Shown: in pieces, positions 36,818 to 46,045 of the stretch | How the letters are laid out: every line of letters begins with the position of its first letter | Numbering within the stretch: position 1 is the stretch's first letter | Origin: Flavobacteriaceae bacterium UBA980 | GTDB lineage: Bacteria; Bacteroidota; Bacteroidia; Flavobacteriales; Flavobacteriaceae | Assembly (NCBI GenBank): GCA_002292265.1 | Contig: DBBQ01000059.1 | Span: 45,910-109,909, forward strand | Reading direction: 5' to 3' | Length of the DNA: 64,000 nucleotides | Notes under the pieces: generated by a model | What the model was told of the DNA's origin: nothing | What the model saw: the letters and a program-made list of their open reading frames with translations, nothing else | The model's database searches: none | Made by a program: the position numbers and the translations under genes

Positions 36818-39805
36818 ATGATGTGGATGAGTAAAAGTTTCTTTACTTTTTTATTATTTATTCAGCTTAGTGTTTTTGGACAGGATATAACCCTCTCTGG
36901 AACCATTTCTGATGCTGTCACCAACGAGCCCCTTCCAGGAGCAACCGTTGTTATAGAAGGCACGAACACAGGTGCGATTTCTGATTTTGATGGAAAATAC
37001 ACTATTCGTGTCGCTGTAGGAAATATGCTTTCCTTCAGTTCCATTGGTTATAAAACGGAAACGCGTGTTATTTCTCAAGCAGATCAGCTCAATATCAGTT
37101 TAACTCCAAACAACGAGCTTGACGAAATTGTAGTGGTGGGATATGGATCTCAGAAACGAAGCAATATTGTAGGATCTGTAGCCACCGTGAATGTGGATAA
37201 AGCGACCCAAAACCCTACAACAAACGTATCGGAACTTTTAAGAGGAAGAGCTGCGGGAGTCCAAGTGAACCTCGGCGACGCACGTCCGGGAGGTAATTCA
37301 AATATCGTAATCCGTGGAAATGTTTCTGTAGCGGGAGGGAACAGTCCCTTGATTATCGTAGATGGACTTCCTTATGATAGTCTAAACGATATTGCCCCCG
37401 ATGATATAGCCAATATAGAGATACTTAAAGACGCGGCTTCTACATCCATCTATGGAGCAAGGGCATCAAACGGGGTCATTTTAGTGACAACCAAAAAAGC
37501 GAGAGCTGGATACAGCTCGTTTAATTATTCAGGCTTTGTCACAACACAAACCCTGACTCGAAACTTTGAGATCTACGAAGGTCAAGGATTTTACGATTTT
37601 AGAATGGACGCTTGGAAAGCTCGTTTAGGCGTGGACAACCCTCCCTTAAAGTTTGTCTGGAATGAAAATGAATTGGACTTTATTTACAACGACAACATTG
37701 TGGACTGGGAAGACCTAGCCCTAAATGACGCACTACTTACAAGTCACTCGTTAAGCTATTCGTCGGGTACTGAAAAATCCACTGTCTACTCTAGTTTAAA
37801 CTATTTTACCCAAGACGGAATTATTCCCAACTCGGGATTTGACCGCCTTCAGTTTAAATTGAATTACAGTCATCAACTCACCGATAAACTTAGTCTGGAT
37901 GGGATTATCAATATCCAGAATGCAAATCAAAGCAGGGAAACTGGGGGGCTTTTTCTCGCAAACATCAGCCCCATTGCTAAGCCTTATGACGACGAAGGAA
38001 ACTTGGTAAAATACTACTTTGGGCAAGAAAATGCTTCCGCTATAAATCCCTTGTGGGATCAAAGAGAATCTGTGGACGAAACAGAGACCAATCTAACCGA
38101 TATCAGTTTGAAGTTTAATTACGACCTAGCACCGCAATTGACCTATTCGCTAAAAACGTTTTACAGAAATAGAAATACAGATCAAGGAACCTACAGGTCC
38201 TCCCTACATTCCGCAGGAGATGAAGGAATTAATGGAGTGGGGGTATTGATTGACACACAATACAAACAATTGCTTGTAGAGCATATTGTAAACTACCAAG
38301 TGTTGGACAACGAGCTGCACAATCTAGATTTTACAGGAGTGCATTCTTATGATGAACAAAACTTTAAATACAACCAACTCGACAAATCGGATTTTGTAAA
38401 TGATGCCTTAGGATATAATGGATTGGCTTCAACTTTACTCAATAACAGCAGAGATGTCTGGAGACGAAGAGTCCTTTCCTTTATGGGAAGAGCGCGCTAT
38501 TCCTATCAAGACAAATACCTTTTAGAAATGACGACCCGTGCGGATGGTGCCTCGGTCTTTTCTGAAAATAATAAATGGGGGTGGTTTCCAGCACTTTCCG
38601 TTGCCTACAAAGTGGATCAAGACTTGAATCTAGATAGTATCGATCAACTCAAAGTACGTCTTAGTTATGGCGCTACAGGAAACCAAGGAATTAATCCACT
38701 GGAGTCTCTCGGTGTTGCAAATTACAATCCCTACACCTTTGGCGACCTAACCGTCAGTGGTTCTTCAGCCTCCTCTCGATTGAGAAATCCTAATTTACAG
38801 TGGGAAACTACTACAACCTTAAATGGTGGTGTTGATTTTGGATTGTTTTCAAATCGAATTCGAGGAACCGTTGAATATTACAAGTCCAATACTACAGATT
38901 TACTGTTAGACCGACAGCTCGCTTCCTCCTCAGGCTATACCATTACACGCTTCAATGTTGGAGAATTACAAAACACAGGTTTGGAAGTGACCTTAAACAA
39001 TTCCCTAATCCGTACAAAAGAGGTAAACTTTGATTTGGGTCTGATTTGGTCAACAAATAATAATGAAATTCTATCTCTTACAGGAGAAACCCAAATAAAC
39101 CCGCAAACTGGAGAAGAATACTTCATCGATATTACAGACAGTTCGGGGAGACGACTTTCTATAGGGCAATCCATCAACAGCCTGTGGATGGCAGAATACG
39201 GAGGGATTTACCAAGAGGCAGACTTTTTGGATGGCAGTCCAATCACCCCACGGGTGGGATCTAAACCCGGACATATTCGAGTCATTGACCAAAATGAAGA
39301 TGGGATTTTAGACATCAACGACAACATTTTCATCAATGCCGATCCTGACTGGTATGGCTCGATCAATGCTACGCTACGTGTCAAAAATTTTGATTTATTC
39401 ATGGACTGGTATTTTGTACAAGGCGTTACCCGAGTAAACTCCATCCTTGCCAACGGAGAATACTGGAAAGCCTCCACTAACGGTCCTGTTGTTCCTTACT
39501 ACACCCCGGAATCGCCTTCTACGGAATGGCCAATGGCTAACGCCAATGCAGCCTGGCTGAAGTATCTGAATTCTTTTGCCGCAAAGGATGCTTCGTACCA
39601 ACGTTTGAGAACAGTTACGGTAGGGTATAATTTTGGAGACAGTTTAAATCAGTTGCTCAACACCAAATCCGGACGATTGTACTTTACAGGTACCAACTTA
39701 TTGACCTTCACCGATTTCTTGTCCTATTCTCCAGAACAAGACTTACGTGCAGGAGTCTTTCCTGAAACCTTAAATATGACCCTAGGAATGAAACTAACGT
39801 TTTAA
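36818..39805 (+). CDS. SusC/RagA-family TonB-linked outer-membrane transporter
   Basis: About 995 residues; active uptake of oligosaccharides across the outer membrane together with the SusD lipoprotein. A signal peptide ends at FGQ-D; then comes a carboxypeptidase-regulatory-like domain (LSGTISDAVTNEPLPGATVV, about 25-105), TonB box LDEIVVVGYG, the plug with SELLRGRAAGVQV and ASTSIYGARASNGVILVTTKK, and a large beta-barrel ending in KLTF. An in-frame TTG at 36797 overlaps a -7-like TATAATTG, so an ATG at 36818, 36821 or 36827 is preferred. It is first gene of the glucan utilization locus. Confidence 0.95.
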   Translation: MMWMSKSFFTFLLFIQLSVFGQDITLSGTISDAVTNEPLPGATVVIEGTNTGAISDFDGKYTIRVAVGNMLSFSSIGYKTETRVISQADQLNISLTPNNELDEIVVVGYGSQKRSNIVGSVATVNVDKATQNPTTNVSELLRGRAAGVQVNLGDARPGGNSNIVIRGNVSVAGGNSPLIIVDGLPYDSLNDIAPDDIANIEILKDAASTSIYGARASNGVILVTTKKARAGYSSFNYSGFVTTQTLTRNFEIYEGQGFYDFRMDAWKARLGVDNPPLKFVWNENELDFIYNDNIVDWEDLALNDALLTSHSLSYSSGTEKSTVYSSLNYFTQDGIIPNSGFDRLQFKLNYSHQLTDKLSLDGIINIQNANQSRETGGLFLANISPIAKPYDDEGNLVKYYFGQENASAINPLWDQRESVDETETNLTDISLKFNYDLAPQLTYSLKTFYRNRNTDQGTYRSSLHSAGDEGINGVGVLIDTQYKQLLVEHIVNYQVLDNELHNLDFTGVHSYDEQNFKYNQLDKSDFVNDALGYNGLASTLLNNSRDVWRRRVLSFMGRARYSYQDKYLLEMTTRADGASVFSENNKWGWFPALSVAYKVDQDLNLDSIDQLKVRLSYGATGNQGINPLESLGVANYNPYTFGDLTVSGSSASSRLRNPNLQWETTTTLNGGVDFGLFSNRIRGTVEYYKSNTTDLLLDRQLASSSGYTITRFNVGELQNTGLEVTLNNSLIRTKEVNFDLGLIWSTNNNEILSLTGETQINPQTGEEYFIDITDSSGRRLSIGQSINSLWMAEYGGIYQEADFLDGSPITPRVGSKPGHIRVIDQNEDGILDINDNIFINADPDWYGSINATLRVKNFDLFMDWYFVQGVTRVNSILANGEYWKASTNGPVVPYYTPESPSTEWPMANANAAWLKYLNSFAAKDASYQRLRTVTVGYNFGDSLNQLLNTKSGRLYFTGTNLLTFTDFLSYSPEQDLRAGVFPETLNMTLGMKLTF

Positions 39806-39815
39806 AAGCATTATC

Positions 39816-41420
39816 ATGAAAAACACAATACATTTCTTTTTGATTTTACTTTTAGGATTTTCAACTTCCTGTTATCAAGATGATTTTTTAAAAGACGAGT
39901 TACTAGCAAATAATTCTGTTGAGTTTCTCTACTCCAGCCCCCAAGGTATTGCAAATGCAGTTGTGGGACTTTATGCACTAAATCGCGAACCCTATCAACG
40001 CGATTGGTTCAACGGAGCTATCCCGCTTATTCTCCAAGCAAAAAGCGATCTTTCTGCTGGAATAGATGGGGAAATTTCACTTTTTAGTAACTGTTTTTGG
40101 GGTTGTGGTATTGATGAGGACTATGGGACAGAAGCTGCTTACGGGTACTTTTGGGGTCATAATTACAGAATAATTGATATTACAAACAACATCATTTCTG
40201 GTGGAGAACTACTCCTTGCAGAGGGGAGTACAGACGCCTCCTTGATTAAAAACCTAGCGGAAGCCAAAACCTTCCGAGCACATGCCTACTTCACACTTTA
40301 CCGACTGTTTAAAAATATTTATATCAAAACAGAGCCTACAACACCAGCTACCGCATTTGAACGTCCCCAGAGCAATTCCCCAAAAGAAGAAATTTTTTCT
40401 CTGATCCGAGAGGACCTCAACTTTGCAAGTGAAAATCTTTCCTATACAACAGACGGATTTGGAAGATGGACAAAAGCCGCCGTGGATCACGTGAGAGCAA
40501 AAGTGGAGCTATGGGATCAAAACTATTCCAAAGCTGCAGAAATTGCAGATAATATCATCGCTAACAGCCCACACGCGCTTGTCAATGTAAATCAAGTATT
40601 TGAAGATGACCTGCAACACAGTGAAACGCTTTTTGCTGTAAACTTTAAGAGAAATGCCATCGGAGGAGGAGCCTGGCACCAACTGAACTGGCAAACAGTA
40701 GCACATTATTCGGCAGTCCCGGGATTGGTTCAATCCCTTGAAAATGGTGGGGACGGTTTTGGATTTATTACACTCAATCCCTACGTCGTAAATCTATTGA
40801 ATAGCAACACTAACGATCAACGCATCGGGAACTATTATGTTTTTAATTATCGATACAACGATGAAAAAACCTTGCCTGCAGGAAAAAATATCGGCGACCC
40901 CTTAGACGTTTATAGCAATGTTGCCGAAGACGATGACTTTTTTATGTATTTTAAAAGACAAAGCCCTGGGGTAATTAAGTTTTTTGACGATACTGTGAAA
41001 CCTACAGATCGGATGCATTTTAAAAACATTATGGTGTACCGCTTAGCCGAAACCTATTTAATGGGAGCGGAGGCACACCTTGAAAACGGAAATAGTTCTA
41101 AAGCCCAAGAGTATCTAAACGCAGTTCGCGTGCGTGCTGGAATCTCACCCGTTTCTTCTCCTACCCTTGAACATATTTTAGAAGAACGAGCAAGAGAGCT
41201 CGCCTTTGAGGGTCAACGTTGGTATAGCCTAAAAAGAAGAGGGCTTTTATTTGACTATTTAATGGACCATATGAATGCAGACCTACTGAACGAGTACTAT
41301 GCTAGAAATCATGTCAATCCAAAAGAAGTGTACCAACCGCATATGGTCAATCTCCCAATTCCCCAAGGGGTTTTGGATTTATTGGGGGCCAGTTACCCTC
41401 AAAACGAAGGATATTATTAA
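39816..41420 (+). CDS. SusD/RagB-family glycan-binding lipoprotein
   Basis: A 534-residue surface lipoprotein (signal ending FSTSC) that lids the SusC pore and binds glycan. TPR-like helices are recognisable (LAEAKTFRAHAYFTLYRLF), with the C-terminal RLAETYLMGAEAHLENGN, YLNAVRVRAGIS and LEERARELAFEGQRWYSLKR. It lies 10 bases after susC. Confidence 0.95.
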   Translation: MKNTIHFFLILLLGFSTSCYQDDFLKDELLANNSVEFLYSSPQGIANAVVGLYALNREPYQRDWFNGAIPLILQAKSDLSAGIDGEISLFSNCFWGCGIDEDYGTEAAYGYFWGHNYRIIDITNNIISGGELLLAEGSTDASLIKNLAEAKTFRAHAYFTLYRLFKNIYIKTEPTTPATAFERPQSNSPKEEIFSLIREDLNFASENLSYTTDGFGRWTKAAVDHVRAKVELWDQNYSKAAEIADNIIANSPHALVNVNQVFEDDLQHSETLFAVNFKRNAIGGGAWHQLNWQTVAHYSAVPGLVQSLENGGDGFGFITLNPYVVNLLNSNTNDQRIGNYYVFNYRYNDEKTLPAGKNIGDPLDVYSNVAEDDDFFMYFKRQSPGVIKFFDDTVKPTDRMHFKNIMVYRLAETYLMGAEAHLENGNSSKAQEYLNAVRVRAGISPVSSPTLEHILEERARELAFEGQRWYSLKRRGLLFDYLMDHMNADLLNEYYARNHVNPKEVYQPHMVNLPIPQGVLDLLGASYPQNEGYY

Positions 41421-41450
41421 CTACTAATCAATTAACTAAAACAATTAATC

Positions 41451-43112
41451 ATGAAAATTAATCACTTTTTAATTTTAATTTTTTCATTTTTCACGGTGAT
41501 TCTATCCTGTGGGAAAGATGAAGTAGAGGAAGCTCCAACCATCACTGTTGAAACTCCTGAACCCGAAACCCCAAGCGATTCTGGAACAGACACGAGTTCA
41601 GACTTTGTAGAGGGTATCGATCCCGATCTAAACGAAGGGACAATCACTTTTGAAGAATATGGACCCAGCTTCTCACTTGAAAATGCACAAGCTGCCGATC
41701 GTCTTGAAGGAAACTGGGGCTATTTTGGTGGTGCTAATGATCAAAACTTAACTGTAGCCTATGCTGAAAACCCAGGAACAAACAGCGTGAATAATTCTAC
41801 AAGAGTTATTCAAGTAACAGAACCTGTTGGGGTTCAATCGTGGGCTGGATTCTATTTTATGCTTGAAGAAAAAATAAACTTCCCTGCAGGAAAAGAAGCC
41901 ATCTCAGTTCAGTTTTATTCTCCTGGACCCGATCATGTGGTATTATTAAAATTGGAAGATGAACTTGCAAACGAAACGGAAGGAAAAAAAACTACTGGTG
42001 ACCTATTCGCTGAAACAACTGGAACAGGTTGGGAAACTTTAGTATTTAACATTCCTGATTTAGAAGGGCGTGACGCTTTTTACAACACCATTACGATGAT
42101 TCTGGGATACGGCCTTACCAATGAGGAAGAAGCTAACTATTATATCGATAATTTTGATTTTGCGACTCCTGTTGAAGTAATTGCTGCCGCTGCACCCGAA
42201 ACCGCTCCTGATGCTCCAACCTATCAAGCAGAAGAAGTGATTTCTGTATTTAGCGACGCATATGCTGCTGTGGAAGGAATCAACTTAAACCCAAATTGGG
42301 GGCAAAGTACTGTGGTAACTGAAGAAACTATTGCTGAGAATACCGTCTTAAAATATGAGAATCTAAATTATCAAGGGACCACATTTGAAACAGCAATTGA
42401 TCTATCTTCTAAAACAAGATTGAATATTGACTATTTCACTGGAGATGCTTCTACTTTGAAGTTCTTCTTAATTAGTCCTGATGGTGACGATGCGGATGAC
42501 GCGGCCGAGGAAAAAGCATATGAGCTGGATCTTACCAACCAAGGACAGTGGAACAGAGCCATTATCGACTTAACACATTTCTCTGATGTAGTGGACCTTT
42601 CACAGGTTTTCCAACTAAAAGTTGAAGGAACAGGTACCGTTTATTTTGATAATATTTTCTTCTATGGAGGGGAGTCAGATTCTGGAGATAGCTTTACCAA
42701 TGAGTACGGAGGTGCCTTTGGTGGTGCAACCGTAGTGGGCACTACCTTCAATTTCCCTTCTAGTGCAGATGGATGGGGAGGTTTTGCAGAATTAGCTCCT
42801 GCAACCCTATCTTTCCCTCACGGTGGAAAAATTACATTTAATGCTGCGACAGCAGGGACAGACGTGGCTCTTAACTTTAAGTTTGAACGCTTGGCATTTA
42901 ACGCAGAAGGAAATGGTGCTGCAGATACAGAACCTAATTTTGCAACAGAAAATGTAACGGTGTCAGGAACGGAAGCAACTTCCTACACGGTAACAATTCC
43001 TGCTCAAGACGCTGCGAATACGTATGCTTCTCATTTATTGTATCTTGTTACCCAAGATGCAGAGGTTACGCTTACGGACGTCATTGTTACTTCATACCAC
43101 GAAGCACAATAA
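41451..43112 (+). CDS. putative surface glycan-binding lipoprotein
   Basis: A 553-residue lipoprotein (lipobox VILSC) with a Pro/Glu/Thr-rich linker (about 30-55). It then has at least two beta-sandwich-like modules: 65-235 ending YYIDNFDFATPVE, and 260-405 ending VYFDNIFFYGGES, so the YxDNxxF strand repeats. A Gly-rich C-terminal domain follows. The position after susCD fits a SusE/F-like glycan-binding protein. No catalytic motif seen. Confidence 0.7.
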   Translation: MKINHFLILIFSFFTVILSCGKDEVEEAPTITVETPEPETPSDSGTDTSSDFVEGIDPDLNEGTITFEEYGPSFSLENAQAADRLEGNWGYFGGANDQNLTVAYAENPGTNSVNNSTRVIQVTEPVGVQSWAGFYFMLEEKINFPAGKEAISVQFYSPGPDHVVLLKLEDELANETEGKKTTGDLFAETTGTGWETLVFNIPDLEGRDAFYNTITMILGYGLTNEEEANYYIDNFDFATPVEVIAAAAPETAPDAPTYQAEEVISVFSDAYAAVEGINLNPNWGQSTVVTEETIAENTVLKYENLNYQGTTFETAIDLSSKTRLNIDYFTGDASTLKFFLISPDGDDADDAAEEKAYELDLTNQGQWNRAIIDLTHFSDVVDLSQVFQLKVEGTGTVYFDNIFFYGGESDSGDSFTNEYGGAFGGATVVGTTFNFPSSADGWGGFAELAPATLSFPHGGKITFNAATAGTDVALNFKFERLAFNAEGNGAADTEPNFATENVTVSGTEATSYTVTIPAQDAANTYASHLLYLVTQDAEVTLTDVIVTSYHEAQ

Positions 43113-43141
43113 AAAAAGAGTACTTTTAGTTTAATAACATA

Positions 43142-43168
43142 CGATCCCACTTCGGTGGGATCGTTTTT
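43142..43168 (+). terminator. intrinsic terminator inside the glucan locus
   Basis: A perfect 9-bp stem CGATCCCAC / GTGGGATCG, tetraloop TTCG, T run. It lies between the binding lipoprotein and the GH16 gene, so expression of the latter may depend on readthrough. Confidence 0.88.
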
Positions 43169-43197
43169 ATTCATTTAAAATAAACGTCATCAAACAT

Positions 43198-44334
43198 TTG
43201 TATCCCCTTATTTTCGCACTCTCCTACATCAGTCTCATTATTTCATGTAGTAAAGAATCGAACGACGATTTAAAGGTGGATTTTACCTTGGAGGAAAACG
43301 GACAGGTTCGTGTAACTGCAGACGCTTCACAAGCGGTCCTCTATCGATTTTCGTTTGAATCCAATGCCGTTTTTGAGAACAGCACTGGAATCATCGATTA
43401 TACCTATTCCAACAAAGGAACTTATACGCTAGGGATTTGGGCCTTTTTTGATACAGAATACAATTCCTACAGCTATCGGACAGTAACACTAGAAATAACA
43501 AATGCTAGTGGAAATGCTTCCGCAAGTGTAGATCCAAACAATATCGATACGTCTGAGGAAACCACTGTATATTCCGACTACACTTTGGTTTGGAATGACG
43601 AATTTAATTACGAGGGAACCCCCTCAGATAAAAAATGGCATCACCAATACATTCCTATCATTGGAGGAAGTTGGGCCAATGGTGAAAAACAACATTATAC
43701 TGCCAGAACAGACAATTCATTTGTAAATGATGGTACACTAAAAATTGTGGCAAAGCGAGAGACCTATACCTTTGAAGGCAGTAGGAAATCATTTACCTCA
43801 GCCCGCTTAAATTCCAAGTTTGAACTCGAATACGGCCGAATTGACGTTCGCGCGAAACTTCCCAGTGCAGAAGGCACCTGGCCTGCTATTTGGACCTTGG
43901 GCACCAATGTAGGTGAACGAGGAAACTACCACGGAACCACAGCTGGAAATGTAGGGTGGCCCGCTTGCGGTGAAATTGATATTATGGAACAAGACGGCAC
44001 AGATAAGGAAAAACTATACGGAACCTTTCACTGGGCGGATGCTTCTAATGGGCAAAATGCCTCCTACGGCTTGACAAAGACCCGTGCTGTATTAGGCATC
44101 GGTACTCCAAGTGCTGACTTTCACTTATACTCTCTGGTATGGACTCCCGCTACACTTAAAATATTTGTGGACAATGTGCTTCTAGTACAACTAACAAATT
44201 CCAGTTCAGTTCCATTTGATAATCCCCATTATTTACTCTTAAATATCGCAATGGGAGGAACGCTAGGAGGCAGTATCCCCAGTTCCTTTTCACAAGATAC
44301 TATGGAAGTAGATTATGTACGCTTTTACCAATAA
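43198..44334 (+). CDS. GH16 beta-glucanase (laminarinase-type) lipoprotein
   Basis: Hydrolyses internal beta-1,3(4)-glucan bonds. The lipobox is LIISC; a PKD-like domain (about 25-105) precedes the GH16 jelly roll. The catalytic motif E259-I-D261-I-M-E264 in CGEIDIMEQDG has the extra Met of the laminarinase subgroup, and GEKQHYTARTDN is also typical. No ATG is available: TTG at 43198 is used here, but an ATC at 43189 would restore a normal lipoprotein N terminus (Lys-His-Leu-Tyr). It sits 21-29 bases after a terminator. Confidence 0.9.
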   Translation: MYPLIFALSYISLIISCSKESNDDLKVDFTLEENGQVRVTADASQAVLYRFSFESNAVFENSTGIIDYTYSNKGTYTLGIWAFFDTEYNSYSYRTVTLEITNASGNASASVDPNNIDTSEETTVYSDYTLVWNDEFNYEGTPSDKKWHHQYIPIIGGSWANGEKQHYTARTDNSFVNDGTLKIVAKRETYTFEGSRKSFTSARLNSKFELEYGRIDVRAKLPSAEGTWPAIWTLGTNVGERGNYHGTTAGNVGWPACGEIDIMEQDGTDKEKLYGTFHWADASNGQNASYGLTKTRAVLGIGTPSADFHLYSLVWTPATLKIFVDNVLLVQLTNSSSVPFDNPHYLLLNIAMGGTLGGSIPSSFSQDTMEVDYVRFYQ

Positions 44335-44349
44335 CGTAAATCGTAACGT

Positions 44350-45249
44350 CTAGTTCTTCTTTAATTCATCAAACCACTTTCCAGGGTCGGAAACCTCAAA
44401 GGTTTCAATATACCCACGGTCTTGGAGCGTTACATAGGCTGTGGTCCCGTTTGGACCTCCAAAAGCAATATTGGATGCCTTTTTCCCTTTGAGTTCAATT
44501 TCCTTTAAAACGTCTCCCTCAGGAGATACTTTGACCACCGTTCCTTTGCCATATCGGGTGATGTACAAATTTCCTTTTACATCACAACGCATTCCGTCCA
44601 TTCCAAAATCGGGAAATGATATCAACAGGCGTTTGTTGGTTAACGTTTTTGATTCCGTGATATCAAACGCCCAAACGTTTCTTTGAACACTTTCATTGAC
44701 GTATAGTGTTTTACCATCGGGACTGATTTCAATCCCATTGGTCGTCCCCATTCCATCCGCCATCAAAATAAACTGCCCTTTTTCAATCCTCCATATTTTT
44801 CCTGTGCTGGCACCCCAATTGGGATCAGAAGCAAACAGTAAATCTCTCGCTCCAAGGGTCAAATCATTCGGCTGATTCGCGCTAGGCTCATGCGCATAAA
44901 CAGAGACCGCTTTGGTTTCTGGATCAACTTCCAGTACATTATGACCGGTAAAGTCTGCTAAGAACAGCATCTCTCGTTCATTGATTCGAATCCCGTTGGC
45001 CGTACTCCCCTCCGGCAATTGATCGATAAAAAGGGTGTAATTCCCAGAGACGTCTATCTTTCCTATCGTTCCTGAATGATCTGGATTTACAAAATAAAGA
45101 TTCCCTTTTTGATCTACGGCAGGCCCTTCTAACCCTTGAGTAAAAGTCCCCACATAGGCATAATCTGAGGCTACGTAAAGCACCTCGGATTTTGTACACG
45201 AAGCGATAAGGAAAATACTCAAAACGGAAACGAAGTGTGTTGTTCTCAT
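44350..45249 (-). CDS. SMP-30/gluconolactonase-like lipoprotein
   Basis: A 299-residue six-bladed beta-propeller protein with lipobox LIASC. SMP-30 traits are VDQKGNLYFVNPDHSGTIGKID, SANGIRINEREMLFLADFTG, GTTNGIEISPDGKTLYVNES and DGMRCDVKGNLYITRYG; these Asn/Asp residues usually bind the metal. It may hydrolyse an aldonolactone, matching the sugar dehydrogenase-like gene nearby. It is divergent from the operon starting at 45310. Confidence 0.85.
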   Translation of the reverse strand: MRTTHFVSVLSIFLIASCTKSEVLYVASDYAYVGTFTQGLEGPAVDQKGNLYFVNPDHSGTIGKIDVSGNYTLFIDQLPEGSTANGIRINEREMLFLADFTGHNVLEVDPETKAVSVYAHEPSANQPNDLTLGARDLLFASDPNWGASTGKIWRIEKGQFILMADGMGTTNGIEISPDGKTLYVNESVQRNVWAFDITESKTLTNKRLLISFPDFGMDGMRCDVKGNLYITRYGKGTVVKVSPEGDVLKEIELKGKKASNIAFGGPNGTTAYVTLQDRGYIETFEVSDPGKWFDELKKN

Positions 45250-45309
45250 GTTTTTTGATATATAATTTGTTCTATTCTATGTAAAGGTAATTTTTTGTAA
45301 ATTTAATAA

Positions 45310-46023
45310 ATGAGATGGATTCTATTTCTCCTTTTTGTAATTGCCTTTTCTTCTTGTACGTCAAATAACACTGCAATGCTACATGTTCAGCAAATCCATC
45401 CCCCTCAACAACTCGATTTTGAATCCATTTCTACCGCTTTAGAAGTTGAAACAGCAAGCGTCCCAATCGATAAACTCAACTGGAAAGCTTTTACCTATCA
45501 GCCTGAGGTGTCCTTTAGGATTGGACATTCCGAAGAGATGCTCTACTTAAAATTTTATGTTTCAGAAGCCCATATTTTAGCCCAACACAGTCAGCCCAAC
45601 ACCGCTACGCACCGAGACAGTTGTGTGGAGTTTTTTATCGATCCCGATCAAAGTGGAGGCTACTATAATTTTGAGTTCAACTGTATTGGAACCACCCACC
45701 TGGCGTACGGCCCTAACCGTCAAAAACGAAGTTTTGTGGATCCGGATCAAATTTTAGATCAAGTCTTTACCGCTTCCACTTTAGGAACAGCCCCCTTCGA
45801 GGAAAAATCAGGCGCTTTTCAATGGGAGATGGTGGTTGCACTGCCTGCGTCTTTGTTTGTCCATCATCCTGATTTGAACTTTAAAGCATTACAATCAAAA
45901 GCTAATTTTTACAAATGTGGAGACGATACAAGCCTGCCGCATTACTTGAGTTGGAATGAAATAAACAGCCCTAACCCCGACTTTCATCGCCCCGAATTTT
46001 TTGGATCGCTTTTATTTGAGTAA
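45310..46023 (+). CDS. CBM9-like carbohydrate-binding lipoprotein
   Basis: A 237-residue lipoprotein (lipobox FSSC). The fold signature of the CBM9-like family is visible: SFRIGHSEEMLYLKFYVSE, then RDSCVEFFIDPDQSGGYYNFEFNCIG and a C-terminal LSWNEINSPNPDFHRPEFFGSLLF. It probably binds a glycan or sugar acid on the cell surface. It is first gene of the seven-gene operon. Confidence 0.8.
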   Translation: MRWILFLLFVIAFSSCTSNNTAMLHVQQIHPPQQLDFESISTALEVETASVPIDKLNWKAFTYQPEVSFRIGHSEEMLYLKFYVSEAHILAQHSQPNTATHRDSCVEFFIDPDQSGGYYNFEFNCIGTTHLAYGPNRQKRSFVDPDQILDQVFTASTLGTAPFEEKSGAFQWEMVVALPASLFVHHPDLNFKALQSKANFYKCGDDTSLPHYLSWNEINSPNPDFHRPEFFGSLLFE

Positions 46024-46045
46024 TTTCATTAAAACATTATAACTT

